From CBDFGN01 sp965247065 (GTDB lineage: Bacteria; Bacteroidota; Bacteroidia; Cytophagales; Cyclobacteriaceae), in contig CBDFGN010000006.1 in assembly GCA_965247065.1 (NCBI GenBank), positions 4,030,001 to 4,094,000 on the forward strand: a stretch of 64,000 nucleotides of DNA, given 5' to 3'. Shown here in pieces: positions 26,806 through 36,845 of the stretch (position 1 is the first letter of the stretch; each line of letters starts with the position of its first letter). The notes under the pieces were generated by a model that made no database searches, was not told where the DNA came from, and worked only from the letters and a program-made list of their open reading frames with translations. Both the position numbers and the translations under genes were made by a program.

Positions 26806-28266
26806 TTAAGCCAAAAGATCATGGACTACATTCCCATGCACATCGGTAAGCCGATAGCGTCTGCCCTGGTGCTTAAAGGTCAGTCTTTCGTGATCTATGC
26901 CAAGAATGTGCAGCAACGTCGCCTGGAAGTCGTACACGTGGACCGGATCGGAGACTATATTATACCCGAAGTCATCGGTTTGTCCAAACGTGAATCCGGG
27001 CTTTACTCCACCTCCCGCCATCCAGAGGGTAAAGCAACGTGGATGGTGATCTCGACCATAATCATCTTTTGTGAGTTTTCCTTGGGAATAGGCGGTTCTG
27101 CCAAACTCTCCGCCCCAGATAACCAGGGTATCATCTAACAGACCTCTTTGTTTCAGATCCAACACCAGGGCGGCCGATGCCTTATCAGTTTCTTTGGCTT
27201 GTGTCTTGATGTCCCTGGGCAGTTTCAAGTGTTGGTCCCAACCCTGATGATATAATTGTATGAATTTGACCCCCCTTTCAGCCAAGCGCCGTGCCTGCAA
27301 GCAGTTGGCCGCATAAGTACCGGGGTCCCTGGAATCCGAACCATACAGATCATATACCCAATCGGGCTCGTCTGATAAATCCAGGGCCTCCGGCACCGAG
27401 GTTTGCATTCGATACGCCATCTCATACTGGGCAATGCGGCTGTTCAGTTCCGGATCCCCGAGAGATTCATAGGCCGACTCGTGCAATTGTTTGAGATAGT
27501 CGAGCATTTTGCGGCGATCCCGGCCATCAAGCCCCTCCGGATTATTCAAATAAAGAACCGGTTCCTTGCCGGATCTAAACTGGACTCCCTGGTATCTTGA
27601 AGGTAGAAAGCCAGTGCCCCAGAGTCGAGCATATAATGGCTGTCCTCCTTTGTTTTTGGTTACCAGGACTATAAAAGATGGAAGGTTTTGGTTGTCTGTA
27701 CCCAAGCCATAATGCAACCAGGCACCAATGCTCGGCCGGCCGGCAATTTGAGAGCCAGTCTGAATGAAAGTAATCGCCGGATCGTGATTTATAGCTTCCG
27801 TGAACATCGATCTTACAAAACAAAGCTCATCAACTATCTTGGCTGTTTCAGGCATTAGTTCGCTGACCCAGGCCCCCGATTGGCCGCGCTTTTCAAAGGG
27901 AAATTGAGAACCCGCCAATGGAAACGTGGATTGCCCGGCACTCATCCCGGTAAGCCGCTGGCCTTTCCGGACCGAGTCCGGTAACTCTTCCCCGTTCATT
28001 TTATTAAGAAGAGGTTTGTAATCAAAAAGGTCCAGCTGAGAGGGTGCCCCGCTTTGATGGAGGAAGATAACTCGTTTGGCCCGCGGCGAAAAGTGGGGAG
28101 TTCCCAGAATGCCTGATGTAGGATCATCAAAGTTTGAAGGCGTGTTACCGTAGATCCGGCTTGGATTAAGTAGCGTTCCTAAGGCCATGGCGCCCAATCT
28201 CATGCTAGTCTTGGCCAGGAAATCTCTTCTATTGTAGTGATGATCATAATTGTTACAGCAATTCAT
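26806..28266 (-). CDS. DUF1501 domain-containing protein (sulfatase-fold, Tat-exported)
   Basis: The 486-residue protein starts with a Tat signal (NRRDFLAKTSMRLGAMALG) and is a full-length DUF1501 protein: RVIFLHQSGAPSQLDLFDYKP, FVRSMFTEAINHDPA, VIWGGEFGRT, DDYGRDHHPRCFTLWMAGGGVKPG. DUF1501 belongs to the alkaline-phosphatase/sulfatase superfamily but lacks proof of activity. It starts 6 nt after the PSD1 gene; the two always pair in planctomycetes and are one transcription unit here. Confidence 0.85.
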   Translation of the reverse strand: MNCCNNYDHHYNRRDFLAKTSMRLGAMALGTLLNPSRIYGNTPSNFDDPTSGILGTPHFSPRAKRVIFLHQSGAPSQLDLFDYKPLLNKMNGEELPDSVRKGQRLTGMSAGQSTFPLAGSQFPFEKRGQSGAWVSELMPETAKIVDELCFVRSMFTEAINHDPAITFIQTGSQIAGRPSIGAWLHYGLGTDNQNLPSFIVLVTKNKGGQPLYARLWGTGFLPSRYQGVQFRSGKEPVLYLNNPEGLDGRDRRKMLDYLKQLHESAYESLGDPELNSRIAQYEMAYRMQTSVPEALDLSDEPDWVYDLYGSDSRDPGTYAANCLQARRLAERGVKFIQLYHQGWDQHLKLPRDIKTQAKETDKASAALVLDLKQRGLLDDTLVIWGGEFGRTAYSQGKLTKDDYGRDHHPRCFTLWMAGGGVKPGFTFGQTDDFGYNIVSDPVHVYDFQATLLHILGIDHERLTFKHQGRRYRLTDVHGNVVHDLLA

Positions 28267-28272
28267 AACCCA

Positions 28273-31200
28273 TCATCTTTTCATAATAGTTGCATCAAAA
28301 TTCATAATGGTAGATGCCACTGCCGTGTAGGCAGATAGCTCAGTCCTGTCCAACTTGCCATCCACTGGATATTCTCCCACACCAAGTAAACCCACTGCTT
28401 TTTCCGGGCTCCGATCGTAGGAATCCCTGGCCTCGGAATACTGACTTGAAAGGATCTCCAGTTCCTCCTGATTAGGACTACGACCGGTTAGAAGGCGGAA
28501 TCCAAATGAGATTCTGTCTTCAGCCGAATCTCCACCCTCATGCATCAGGCGCTCCGCCAAAAGCCGGGACGCCTCCAGAAACTGGGGATCATTCAGCAAC
28601 ACCAAAGCCTGAAGTGGGGTAGCTGTCTTTTCCCTCCTCACCACGCAATAGGAACGGTTCGGAGCATCAAAAATATTCATAGACGGTGGAGGGTTGGTAC
28701 GCCTCCATAAAGTGTAAAGACTCCTGCGATACAGGTTTTCACCATGATCCTGTTCGTATCCGGCGCTGAATTTGTTTAGCTGCCATAAGCCCTCCGGTTG
28801 GTAAGGTTTAACCGATGGACCGCCAAATTTTCTTACAAGTAGCCCGCTGGAGGCTAAAACCAGATCCCTTAGGACTTCAGCAGAAAGCCTGGCCTTCGGT
28901 CCCCGGGCAATTAGACGGTTATCCGGATCCTGGCTCAACAAAGTCGGTCCTGCCCTCGAGGACTGACGATACGTTGCCGATAGTACTATGGTCTTTTGCA
29001 TGTGTTTGATGTCCCAGCCTGATTCAATGAACTCCGTGGCCAGCCAATCGAGCAACATCGGATGACTGGGACGCTCACCCTGGCTGCCAAAGTCCTCTGT
29101 AGTCCGAACAATGCCCCTTCCGAAATAATGCTGCCAGAATCTGTTAACCGTAACTCGAGCGGGTAACGGATTTCGAGGATTAAAAAGCCACTCTACTAAT
29201 CCCAATCGATTGGTCCTGAGGTCCTTATGAAACGGCATGACCCTTGAAGGTGTGCCCGGATTTACGGCCTCCAGCGGCTGGTCGTAAGCTCCTCTTTTCA
29301 GTACATAGGCCTGGCGAGGCTCGGTCATTTCATCCATGACCATCACTTCCATTACCCCTTCGGCAAGCATCGTTTGTTGTTTTCTAAGGTCATTTAATTC
29401 CTGCAGTGTATTGGCAAATCTCCTATCGTGGTTTCTCAGGTAATAATCAACGAGTTTGTTTCTCTCACTGTCCGTGAGTTGTGGGGGCTTCATTCGAATC
29501 AGGCGGTTCAGCCCATCCATGCCGGCAATTCTATTGACTTCAAGCGCAGTCACTTCAAGGTCATAAACTATAACTTCGTCAACCAGTCCGTTAGTAAAAC
29601 CTTTACCTCGCCATCTTGCACCCACCTTCAGCTGTGTCATGACCGGAGGATCATCGGATGGATCCGAAGGATGGAAAATGATATCCTTGTATAGATTATC
29701 GCGCCTTACCTTCATTTCTAACTCCTCTCCATTCAAGTACAAACGCGTTCCAGCGGCTTTGGAGGAGCCGTCATAAGTCAACATTAGGTGAACCCATTCC
29801 CCGTGCATTGCCGGATCCTGGGCTAGCAGATGAACGGAATTATAAGGAAAGTTATGGGCTATTCTCACATCCAAGAAGCCGTTTTCGATTGAAACCTGGT
29901 AACCTTTGAATGTGTATAGGACCTCGCCCTTGTTGCTGTGAAAGATTACTCCTCTTTCCAGATCCTTGGGGATATAAACCCACAAGCCTATTGAAAAGGG
30001 CTCCGCCCGGCTGAAACGGCCTACTCCGGGAAAGGACAAGGCTACATCTCCGGGAAGCTGTAACCCCTGACCGATCCTTCCCTTCACGGGTTGAGGTGGA
30101 TCCTCGGCAAGGACCTCATTAATGGGATTAATGAGTTTCCCGCTTTTACCTCCTGGTACATAATTGGTCAAGTGATCATTACTAACGTGCTCGAGTGGAT
30201 AGTATCCAATCAATCCATTGGCATTCGCATTCTGATCTTCGTGGGAGACATTCGCAAGCCTTCCAATCAGCTCATCCGGACTATCCTGGAAGTCTTCTCG
30301 CTGCCTTTGTATTAGATTCTTGAGGTCCTTTTCCTTTTCGTTGATCAGGTCCTCCAAGAAAGCGATTTTTTTCTCAACGTCTTCATCCGGAAGCAATAAG
30401 GTTGGCCCGGGCATATCAGGCTTGAAAAAGGTATTTTGTCCCGATTCATCTACGTTGTTAAAAAAAGAAAACAGCTGATAGAATTCCTTTTGGCTAATAG
30501 GATCGTATTTATGATCATGACAGCGGGAGCATTGCATTGTGAGGCCAAGAAAGGCGGTTGAAAATGTCTGGGTTCGATCTGCAACGTATTCAACCCTAAA
30601 CTCTTCTTCAACAATTCCACCCTCGTTATTTTGGGCATGGTTCCTGTTGAAACCGGTGGCCAGGATCTGCTCTCGTGTTGCATTGGGCATCAAATCGCCG
30701 GCCAACTGCCAGGTGACAAAATCGTCAAACGGCAGGTTTTCATTAAAGGCATCTATGACCCATTCACGCCAGGGCCAATGAGGCCGGTAAAAGTCTACCT
30801 GATATCCATGGGTGTCGGCGTAACGTGCCAGATCCAGCCAGTCCACAGCCATGCTTTCTCCGTAATGCGGCGAAGCCAATAAGCGATCAACTGCCTTTTC
30901 ATAAGCATCCGGTGAATCATTTGCCAGGAAACTTTCAATCTCTTCAACTGATGGCGGTAGTCCGGTAAGGTCCAGGCTAACCCGGCGAAGCAGAATCTCT
31001 TTTTCCGCCTCGTGGCTCGGCTTTAGTCTTTCCTTTTCAAGACGATCAAGCACGAAATAATCAATCTCGTTTATAGGCCAATCTGATTGTCGGAATTGAG
31101 GTAGTTCCGGCTTTTCGGGAGGAATAAATGCCCAATGGGGTTTCCACTCAGCCCCCTGTTCGATCCATTTTACCAGAATAGCGATCTCTTCATCATTGAG

Positions 31201-31566
31201 CGATAGCTTGGACTCAGGCTTAGGCATTCGGTATTCCGGATCAGTGCTGGTAATGCGGTGGAACATCGCACTTTTGGTGAGTTTGCCCGGGCTAACCGGG
31301 GCTCTGTTTATTTCAGCCCGGATGCTGAATAGGCCTTCTTTAGTGTCAAGTCTTAACTCCGCTTTACGAGCATTCTTATCAGGGCCATGACAGCTATAAC
31401 ACCTATCAGAAAGAATTGGTTGAACGTGGAGATTGTAATCGATTTTCTCGGGTAACCCACTTAGAATCGCTGCGTCGGGGGAATATCTGGGTTCGCAGCT
31501 GGCAACGAGCAGGGCGGCGGCTCCCAGGATGCTCCAGAAAACGCTTTTGGATGTGTTAGGCTTCAC
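28273..31566 (-). CDS. Planctomycete-type PSD1/DUF1549/DUF1553 c-type cytochrome with LamG domain
   Basis: The 1097-residue lipoprotein (signal LLVASC) starts with a PSCyt1 domain with one haem motif (CYSCHGP), then PSCyt2/DUF1549 (WLDLARYADTHGYQVD, MQCSRCHDHKYDPI with a second C-x-x-C-H), a LamG/concanavalin-like insertion (about residues 480-680: IGLWVYIPKDLERG to GLVDEVIVYDLE), and PSD1/DUF1553 (VTVNRFWQHYFGRGIVRT, DWLATEFIESGWDIKHMQ, MNIFDAPNR). Function of these proteins is unproven; they occur with sulfatases and DUF1501. The LamG insertion suggests glycan binding. Confidence 0.85.
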   Translation of the reverse strand: MKPNTSKSVFWSILGAAALLVASCEPRYSPDAAILSGLPEKIDYNLHVQPILSDRCYSCHGPDKNARKAELRLDTKEGLFSIRAEINRAPVSPGKLTKSAMFHRITSTDPEYRMPKPESKLSLNDEEIAILVKWIEQGAEWKPHWAFIPPEKPELPQFRQSDWPINEIDYFVLDRLEKERLKPSHEAEKEILLRRVSLDLTGLPPSVEEIESFLANDSPDAYEKAVDRLLASPHYGESMAVDWLDLARYADTHGYQVDFYRPHWPWREWVIDAFNENLPFDDFVTWQLAGDLMPNATREQILATGFNRNHAQNNEGGIVEEEFRVEYVADRTQTFSTAFLGLTMQCSRCHDHKYDPISQKEFYQLFSFFNNVDESGQNTFFKPDMPGPTLLLPDEDVEKKIAFLEDLINEKEKDLKNLIQRQREDFQDSPDELIGRLANVSHEDQNANANGLIGYYPLEHVSNDHLTNYVPGGKSGKLINPINEVLAEDPPQPVKGRIGQGLQLPGDVALSFPGVGRFSRAEPFSIGLWVYIPKDLERGVIFHSNKGEVLYTFKGYQVSIENGFLDVRIAHNFPYNSVHLLAQDPAMHGEWVHLMLTYDGSSKAAGTRLYLNGEELEMKVRRDNLYKDIIFHPSDPSDDPPVMTQLKVGARWRGKGFTNGLVDEVIVYDLEVTALEVNRIAGMDGLNRLIRMKPPQLTDSERNKLVDYYLRNHDRRFANTLQELNDLRKQQTMLAEGVMEVMVMDEMTEPRQAYVLKRGAYDQPLEAVNPGTPSRVMPFHKDLRTNRLGLVEWLFNPRNPLPARVTVNRFWQHYFGRGIVRTTEDFGSQGERPSHPMLLDWLATEFIESGWDIKHMQKTIVLSATYRQSSRAGPTLLSQDPDNRLIARGPKARLSAEVLRDLVLASSGLLVRKFGGPSVKPYQPEGLWQLNKFSAGYEQDHGENLYRRSLYTLWRRTNPPPSMNIFDAPNRSYCVVRREKTATPLQALVLLNDPQFLEASRLLAERLMHEGGDSAEDRISFGFRLLTGRSPNQEELEILSSQYSEARDSYDRSPEKAVGLLGVGEYPVDGKLDRTELSAYTAVASTIMNFDATIMKR

Positions 31567-31656
31567 TGTCTAGTGATCTGACTGATAAATATACGACGTT
31601 CCATGAGTAATGAGTGAACCTATTTGGTCATGGAGGGACATTGATCATATAGGAAC

Positions 31657-31944
31657 TCAGATATATCGGTCGGGCGGCTCTGGCGGTCCGACCGGGTTGC
31701 CTCCATTTTGATCGACATGTTTACATTTTACAGTAAACTCTAAATATGCCTTATTGAACACATAATCCGGATTCCTCCAGAAAAACGAACGAAATGAATC
31801 CCAATCATGCAATGCATGCTTTGAGATTTCTGGAGACCTGCGCTTGCGACGGTATACAGCACCACAGCACTTCAATCCAGCTTGTTTCGTAATTGCATTC
31901 AGTGTTCCAGATAGTACTTCGATTTGCATTCGATTCCTGACCAC
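31657..31944 (-). CDS. Small hypothetical protein
   Basis: A 95-codon frame (GTG start, ATG five codons later) encodes a basic protein with RRSPEISKHALHDWDSFRSFFWR. The H-D-W-x-x-F-R-x-x-F-W stretch faintly resembles the C-terminal domains of some polymorphic toxins, but the match is only a pattern impression. It ends in NPVGPPEPPDRYI. No partner immunity gene is visible. It may be a genuine small gene or a fragment. Confidence 0.35.
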   Translation of the reverse strand: MVRNRMQIEVLSGTLNAITKQAGLKCCGAVYRRKRRSPEISKHALHDWDSFRSFFWRNPDYVFNKAYLEFTVKCKHVDQNGGNPVGPPEPPDRYI

Positions 31945-31951
31945 ATACTAC

Positions 31952-32068
31952 TTATTTCATCTTTTGCAGCATGTCTGTAAAGTCGGTGACTTCCTTTTTT
32001 CCTACCATCATCCTTTCCTGCTCCTAGTCATTTTCGGCCACCTTAGCCCGGAACAGGGCTCACCTCGG
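31952..32068 (-). pseudogene. Relic of an unidentified gene tail
   Basis: The minus strand reads ALFRAKVAEND, a TAG at 32024-32026, then EQERMMVGKKEVTDFTDMLQ and MK to a TAA at 31952. The sequence looks like an ordinary coding C-terminus with one in-frame stop and no start. I cannot name the family. Confidence 0.35.
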
Positions 32069-32167
32069 ACGTCGACTAAAACAGGTCCCTTCTTAGTCCC
32101 GCTGAGTTGTCTGCCTGTAGGGAATTTAATCGAGCGCTCAAAATTTTCCGTGTCTCAGCTCCACATT

Positions 32168-34780
32168 TCAATCTTTGTCCAAATCGAATGCATATTCAAT
32201 GGCCCGCTCAAAGCCCATTTGCCTGCCTTCCAGGTCGAGGCTTTGCGATCTTTCAGCTCCCAGGATTTCAATTGATTTGCCCACCGTCTGGTTTATCCGG
32301 GTCGTTACCGAGTCCACAGCGGGTATGACCGCTCCTAATTCATCAAGTTTCGCTTTACATGCACCAAACAAGCGCAATCCCTTTTCATGCCTGCCCTGTC
32401 CGGCTATTGACCATGCCATGCTTTGTATTAAAACCCCAACTATCAGACCACTACCTGAATCCAGAGCCGTTTTGGCGGCTTCCATATAGCGTTTTTCCGC
32501 GAGTCTGTAATCTCGTTTTAGAAATGCAATATCAGCATACATATGAAGCGTGTCAGTTATGAAATAGTTATTTCCCAATTTTATCGCTTCTTCAACATTA
32601 GCCTTAATGTCAGCTTCCACAAGCTTTGGGTTTTGCTGAGTGATCGCCATCCATGTGATTTGATTTTTGTATTTGATCTCCATCCAAGGATCCTGTTGGT
32701 CCCGAGCTATCTGCAGACCTTCCTCCAGGATCTTATTGGCATCATCCCAGTTCTTATAAAGACTTTTCATTGATGCATACACCCAATAAACATCCACTTT
32801 CGCCTGTTCATCTCCCAGTTCTTGAATTATTTCGATTCCCTCTTTCATTTTTTGATATCCCGAATCCGGATTTATTAATATTTCCAGATATGCCAATCCA
32901 CCAAGGGCACGAGCCCGATCCACATTCCTGTCAGTATAAGCATCCAGGGCAGTAGTTAAGATCTTGTGGCCAACACTAAGGTTAGCGTGGGTAAAAAAGA
33001 ATTCACCCAAAAGGCTGGCTAATCTCAGCCTTTTGGCAGGTTGATTTTGAAAAATGTTGAGTGCCCCCTGAAGATTAGGAAGTTCGAGACTGAGCCAACC
33101 AGACCATTTCAGGCTATTACTCATTCTTTCTTTATAAGCAAGTCCCGCATTATCCAGGTAATAGTTACAGTACCGGTCCTGAAGCGGACTCAGCTCACCA
33201 TTTTGGGTAACTTTTTCCAACCCATATTGCTTCATAAGTTCCAACAGTATGTAACGGACTGTCCCCTCTCTTTCAACAGTAATAACCAGGGATTTATCCA
33301 CTAAACGGGTTAAAAGGTCCAGAACCTGGAATTCAGTCAGGGGATCGTAATCACAAACCTTTTCAGCACCTTCCAAATCGAAATTTCCGGCAAAAACCGA
33401 TAAGCGGTAAAACAATGCCCTTTCATCTTCAGCCAATAAGTCGTTGCTCCAATCAATGGTTGCCCTCAACGTTCGCTGATGGGGAGGGGCGTTACGAGTC
33501 CCAGCTGAGAGTAGCCTAAATTGATCGGACAACCGGCTTAAAATGGTTTCGGGGTCCATTAACTTTATCCTCGACGACGCCATTTCAATGGCCAAAGGTA
33601 TCCCATCCAGTTTCCGACATATGGAGGAAACCGCTTGGCTGTTGTTTTCATCCAGTTCGAAGTCAGGTTTGTTCATCAATACCCGGTCTCGGAATAGTTG
33701 AACTGAATCGAAACCTATAATTTCATGTAATTTGGCCGGGGTTTCCGGAACGGGCAAAGTAGGAGTTCGGAATACCGCTTCTCCCAGAATGTTTAATGCC
33801 TCCCGGCTCGTAGCCAGAAATCGCGGTTCCTGGGTATGACTGATCAATAGACTCAGAATCCGTGCACATTCGTCGATGAGATGTTCGCAGTTGTCAACTA
33901 CTACCAGCAGTTTCTTGTCGGATATTCTACCAGCTACAGTGTCCTCAATTTGCTTTTCCTTTTCGGGATTAACCTGCAAAGTTTCAGCGAGCGTACCGGC
34001 TACCAGCTCAGCGTTGGTTACAGGAGCAAGGCCGACAAACCAGACCCCGTCCGGAAACAGATCGATGGATTGCCATGCTACTTCCGTCGCCAGCCTGGTC
34101 TTACCGCATCCTCCTGCTCCCAGCAGAGTCACAAGTCGATGATTGGCAAGGAGTTCTTTCACTTGGTGCAACTCCTTTTCTCGTCCAAAGAAACGGGTTG
34201 CCGGATAGGCCAGATTATTCGGTAAGTCCTTTTCGATCATGCCTTTATTCAGCATTTCTTTGGTTCCTGGAACTGCCAGGCCTTCATTGGTTAAGGCAAA
34301 GATCTCCACCGGCTTTTCCACATTCTTCAGCTCATAAAGCCCCAGAGACTGAGTCTGAATTCCTTCATGGTTTTTGATATCCATCTGCACCCGGTCCGAT
34401 ACCAGCACCGATCCCACCACCGCCATGGATTCTATCCTGGAAGCAACATTGACGGCATCCCCGATCACTTCATCCTCCGCGACGATAATATCTCCGAGGT
34501 GAATACCGATTCTAACAGGCACGAGCGGTTCCTTTTGAAACATTACTTGCATCTCAGCGGCACAATTCACCGAATCAACCACGCTGTTGAAGATGCTAAG
34601 AGTGCCGTCTCCATAATATTGGAGAATCTGGCCCTTGTACTTGGTGGTGGTTGCGTTGAATATCTCCCGATGCCTTCCGCGCATTTGCAAGGCTCGGTTC
34701 TCATCCCGCTGCATAAAGGCAGTATAGCCCTGAATGTCAGTGAACATTATGGCGGCGAGTTGACGGATTTTTTCGGTCAT
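32168..34780 (-). CDS. Adenylate/guanylate cyclase-NB-ARC ATPase-TPR regulator
   Basis: The 870-residue soluble protein has an N-terminal class III cyclase domain (residues 8-170: IMFTDIQGYTAFM and YYGDGTLSIF with the two metal aspartates, GDAVNVASRIE), an AfsR/NB-ARC ATPase domain (P-loop GAGGCGKTRLA, LLVVVDNCEHL as Walker B, LATSREAL, DGIPLAIEMAS), then TPR-like helical repeats to the end. This combination is a signalling ATPase that links peptide or ligand sensing to cyclic nucleotide formation. The start ATG and end look complete. No linked target gene is visible. Confidence 0.85.
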   Translation of the reverse strand: MTEKIRQLAAIMFTDIQGYTAFMQRDENRALQMRGRHREIFNATTTKYKGQILQYYGDGTLSIFNSVVDSVNCAAEMQVMFQKEPLVPVRIGIHLGDIIVAEDEVIGDAVNVASRIESMAVVGSVLVSDRVQMDIKNHEGIQTQSLGLYELKNVEKPVEIFALTNEGLAVPGTKEMLNKGMIEKDLPNNLAYPATRFFGREKELHQVKELLANHRLVTLLGAGGCGKTRLATEVAWQSIDLFPDGVWFVGLAPVTNAELVAGTLAETLQVNPEKEKQIEDTVAGRISDKKLLVVVDNCEHLIDECARILSLLISHTQEPRFLATSREALNILGEAVFRTPTLPVPETPAKLHEIIGFDSVQLFRDRVLMNKPDFELDENNSQAVSSICRKLDGIPLAIEMASSRIKLMDPETILSRLSDQFRLLSAGTRNAPPHQRTLRATIDWSNDLLAEDERALFYRLSVFAGNFDLEGAEKVCDYDPLTEFQVLDLLTRLVDKSLVITVEREGTVRYILLELMKQYGLEKVTQNGELSPLQDRYCNYYLDNAGLAYKERMSNSLKWSGWLSLELPNLQGALNIFQNQPAKRLRLASLLGEFFFTHANLSVGHKILTTALDAYTDRNVDRARALGGLAYLEILINPDSGYQKMKEGIEIIQELGDEQAKVDVYWVYASMKSLYKNWDDANKILEEGLQIARDQQDPWMEIKYKNQITWMAITQQNPKLVEADIKANVEEAIKLGNNYFITDTLHMYADIAFLKRDYRLAEKRYMEAAKTALDSGSGLIVGVLIQSMAWSIAGQGRHEKGLRLFGACKAKLDELGAVIPAVDSVTTRINQTVGKSIEILGAERSQSLDLEGRQMGFERAIEYAFDLDKD

Positions 34781-35006
34781 CGGTGTCTGAAGAGAAAGGT
34801 AGGCATATTGAGGGATAGAGTAAAGGGAGGGTTATGTAGCTTGAGGCTGGCCTTTCTCCTGTCTCCCAAAGTTTGGTAATTCTAGCGGGAATTGTGATAC
34901 CGGCGAAAACCAACTTTGTTCAGTGCGTGCCAACGCGAATAATCATGTAGCGTTTCAAAGGGAGGTTCTACCTTGAGCAGCACATCTGCTTTGGAAACCT
35001 GGCGTA

Positions 35007-36450
35007 TTATTGGGAAGAACGAGGATCGACTGCCCAGATAAAGGAATCGTTTAACAATTGCTTGTAATGGGTCTCTAATTTCTTGCGAAGCCTCGCTTTT
35101 CTGGTTGGCTTTGAAGCTATTAGATTATTTCTTTCACCAATATCTGCTGCAACGTTATAAACCTCAAACTCTACAAATCTAGCCGCTTTTATCTCGGCAA
35201 TGTTCTGGTCACAGAGGTTTTGATATTTCTTTTTGAGGTCCAATTTGGCCAATACCTTCCATTTACCATCCCGCATAGCTACCCGATGCTCATTTAGCGC
35301 ATTATAATATACCCAAATGAGAGGTTTTTCTCGCTTGATCTTCCCGTTGGTTAAGGCAGGCAGGAAATTGGCACCATCGAGTTGTAGTGTAGTTGGTGGC
35401 TCCACTCCTGCCAGAGCACAGAAGGTTGGTAAAAAATCAAGAGCGGAAACAGGTTGAATAACCGTCTGCCTCCCGCTAAACCCTGTTGGCCAACGCATAA
35501 TTGCAGCTACACGAAAGCCTGCATCCGTAGTCCACAATTTCATACCCCGTAACGGGTCTGCCGACCCATAGGAATGACCGGCACCAGGATAACGGTTAAG
35601 TGTTTCGGGACCATTATCTGCGGTAAAAACTACCAGGGTGTTTTCGTCTAATGAAAGTTCCTTTAAGCCGGCCATGAAACGCCCAACCGCTTTGTCCACA
35701 TTTTCTACATTGGCAAAATAGGTAGCTTCCTTTTTGTTTTCAGCGATTTCAATATATCCTTCCACCAAATCGGCTGGTGAGGCAACCGGCTCATGGGGCT
35801 CGTGAAATGCCATGTACAGGAAGAATGGTTGATCAGCGTTTTGCCGGGTATGATCCTTCAACCAACGAATCCCTTCATCTACAACAATTTGACAACTATA
35901 TCCGGCTATCTGTCCAACTGCTTTTCCATTGCGCACATAATTAGTTGGGGTTTCATGAGACGGGGCAGCATTGTTTTGAGTGGCCAACCAATGATCAAAC
36001 CCCATGTCCCCAGGTTGAGGTTGATCATTCGAATTGAACATGGAGTTGCAATGCCACTTTCCTGCCATTGCAGTTGCATAACCGGCTTTTTTCAAGAGTT
36101 TGGGTATCGCGGTTTCCCCTTTGCGCATATGGACCTGCTCCCTTGCATCAGGCTTTACATTCTTGGCAGCAGGAATCCAGTCATAGACTACGGCCCGTCA
36201 ACAGTCCAACTCTGGAGGGAGAACAGACAGGGGCGGTAGAATAAAAATCGGTAAGGCGCGCGCCTTCGATAGCCATCGCATCCAAATTCGGCGTTTTGAT
36301 AAATGGATGACCATAAGAAGAAAGATCTCCGTAACCCAAATCATCACACAGAAAAAGGACGATATTTGGCTGAGCAGCTTGTGCTTTAAGGACAAAAGCG
36401 AGACACAATGAGGAAAGAACTGAAAGAGAGAGGGAAATTGTTTTGGTCAT
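35007..36450 (-). pseudogene. Arylsulfatase broken just after its active-site motif
   Basis: The 5' part (signal peptide FVLKAQAAQ, then PNIVLFLCDDLGYGDL) reaches the formylglycine motif APVCSPSRVGLLTGRS, then runs into a TGA at 36181. The next frame resumes at YDWIPAAKNVKPDAREQVH and continues through GYATAMAGKWHCNS, MAFHEPHEP and FTADNGPE to the end. The expected P-N-R-A-G-x codons are missing, which fits a 17-nt deletion at about 36184-36187. The intact enzyme would be about 485 residues. Inactive unless the sequence is wrong. Confidence 0.8.
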
Positions 36451-36845
36451 GAGTGAACTTGCTTTCAATCTAATCCAGGGCAATTCACAAATTAGCCCAT
36501 ACGCGTTTGTGGCGCAAGTAAATTCCACACCCAAAATTCAATTGGAGCCGGCTTCGGCGTCTTGGCAAGAAATAAACTTGCCCGTAGGAGGCACTCGGTT
36601 TAGGAACATATCGATAAGGAACTCGGCCAAAACCGGAGCCTGATTTGAAATGTCTGATTGTATGCAGGTTATTATGAGTAATATAGGTAGGAGCGATAAG
36701 TTAATTTTACCCCGGGGAGCCGAGGTTACACAGAGAAAAAGTGGGCTGGAGGTATCTCCATTTGAACCTGGTCAATTTATTTGAAAGTTGACTTTACCAG
36801 TTCGCTTGCATCGAACCGGTAAATCGATTGAAAGAAGGAGTTACT
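36451..36845. other. Intergenic stretch upstream of the broken sulfatase
   Basis: Minus-strand bases 36537-36640 read as a short protein-like tail (LAEFLIDMFLNRVPPTGKF) ending in a stop, perhaps another relic. A hairpin of 12-bp arms with one mismatch (36793-36804 / 36812-36823) is listed separately. No intact gene. Confidence 0.3.
36793..36823 (-). terminator. Candidate hairpin terminator after the coiled-coil gene
   Basis: Arms TTTACCAGTTCG and CGAACCGGTAAA pair over 12 bp with one mismatch around a 7-nt loop, 23 nt downstream of the stop at 36846 on the minus strand. No strong T run follows, so termination is only likely. Confidence 0.4.
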
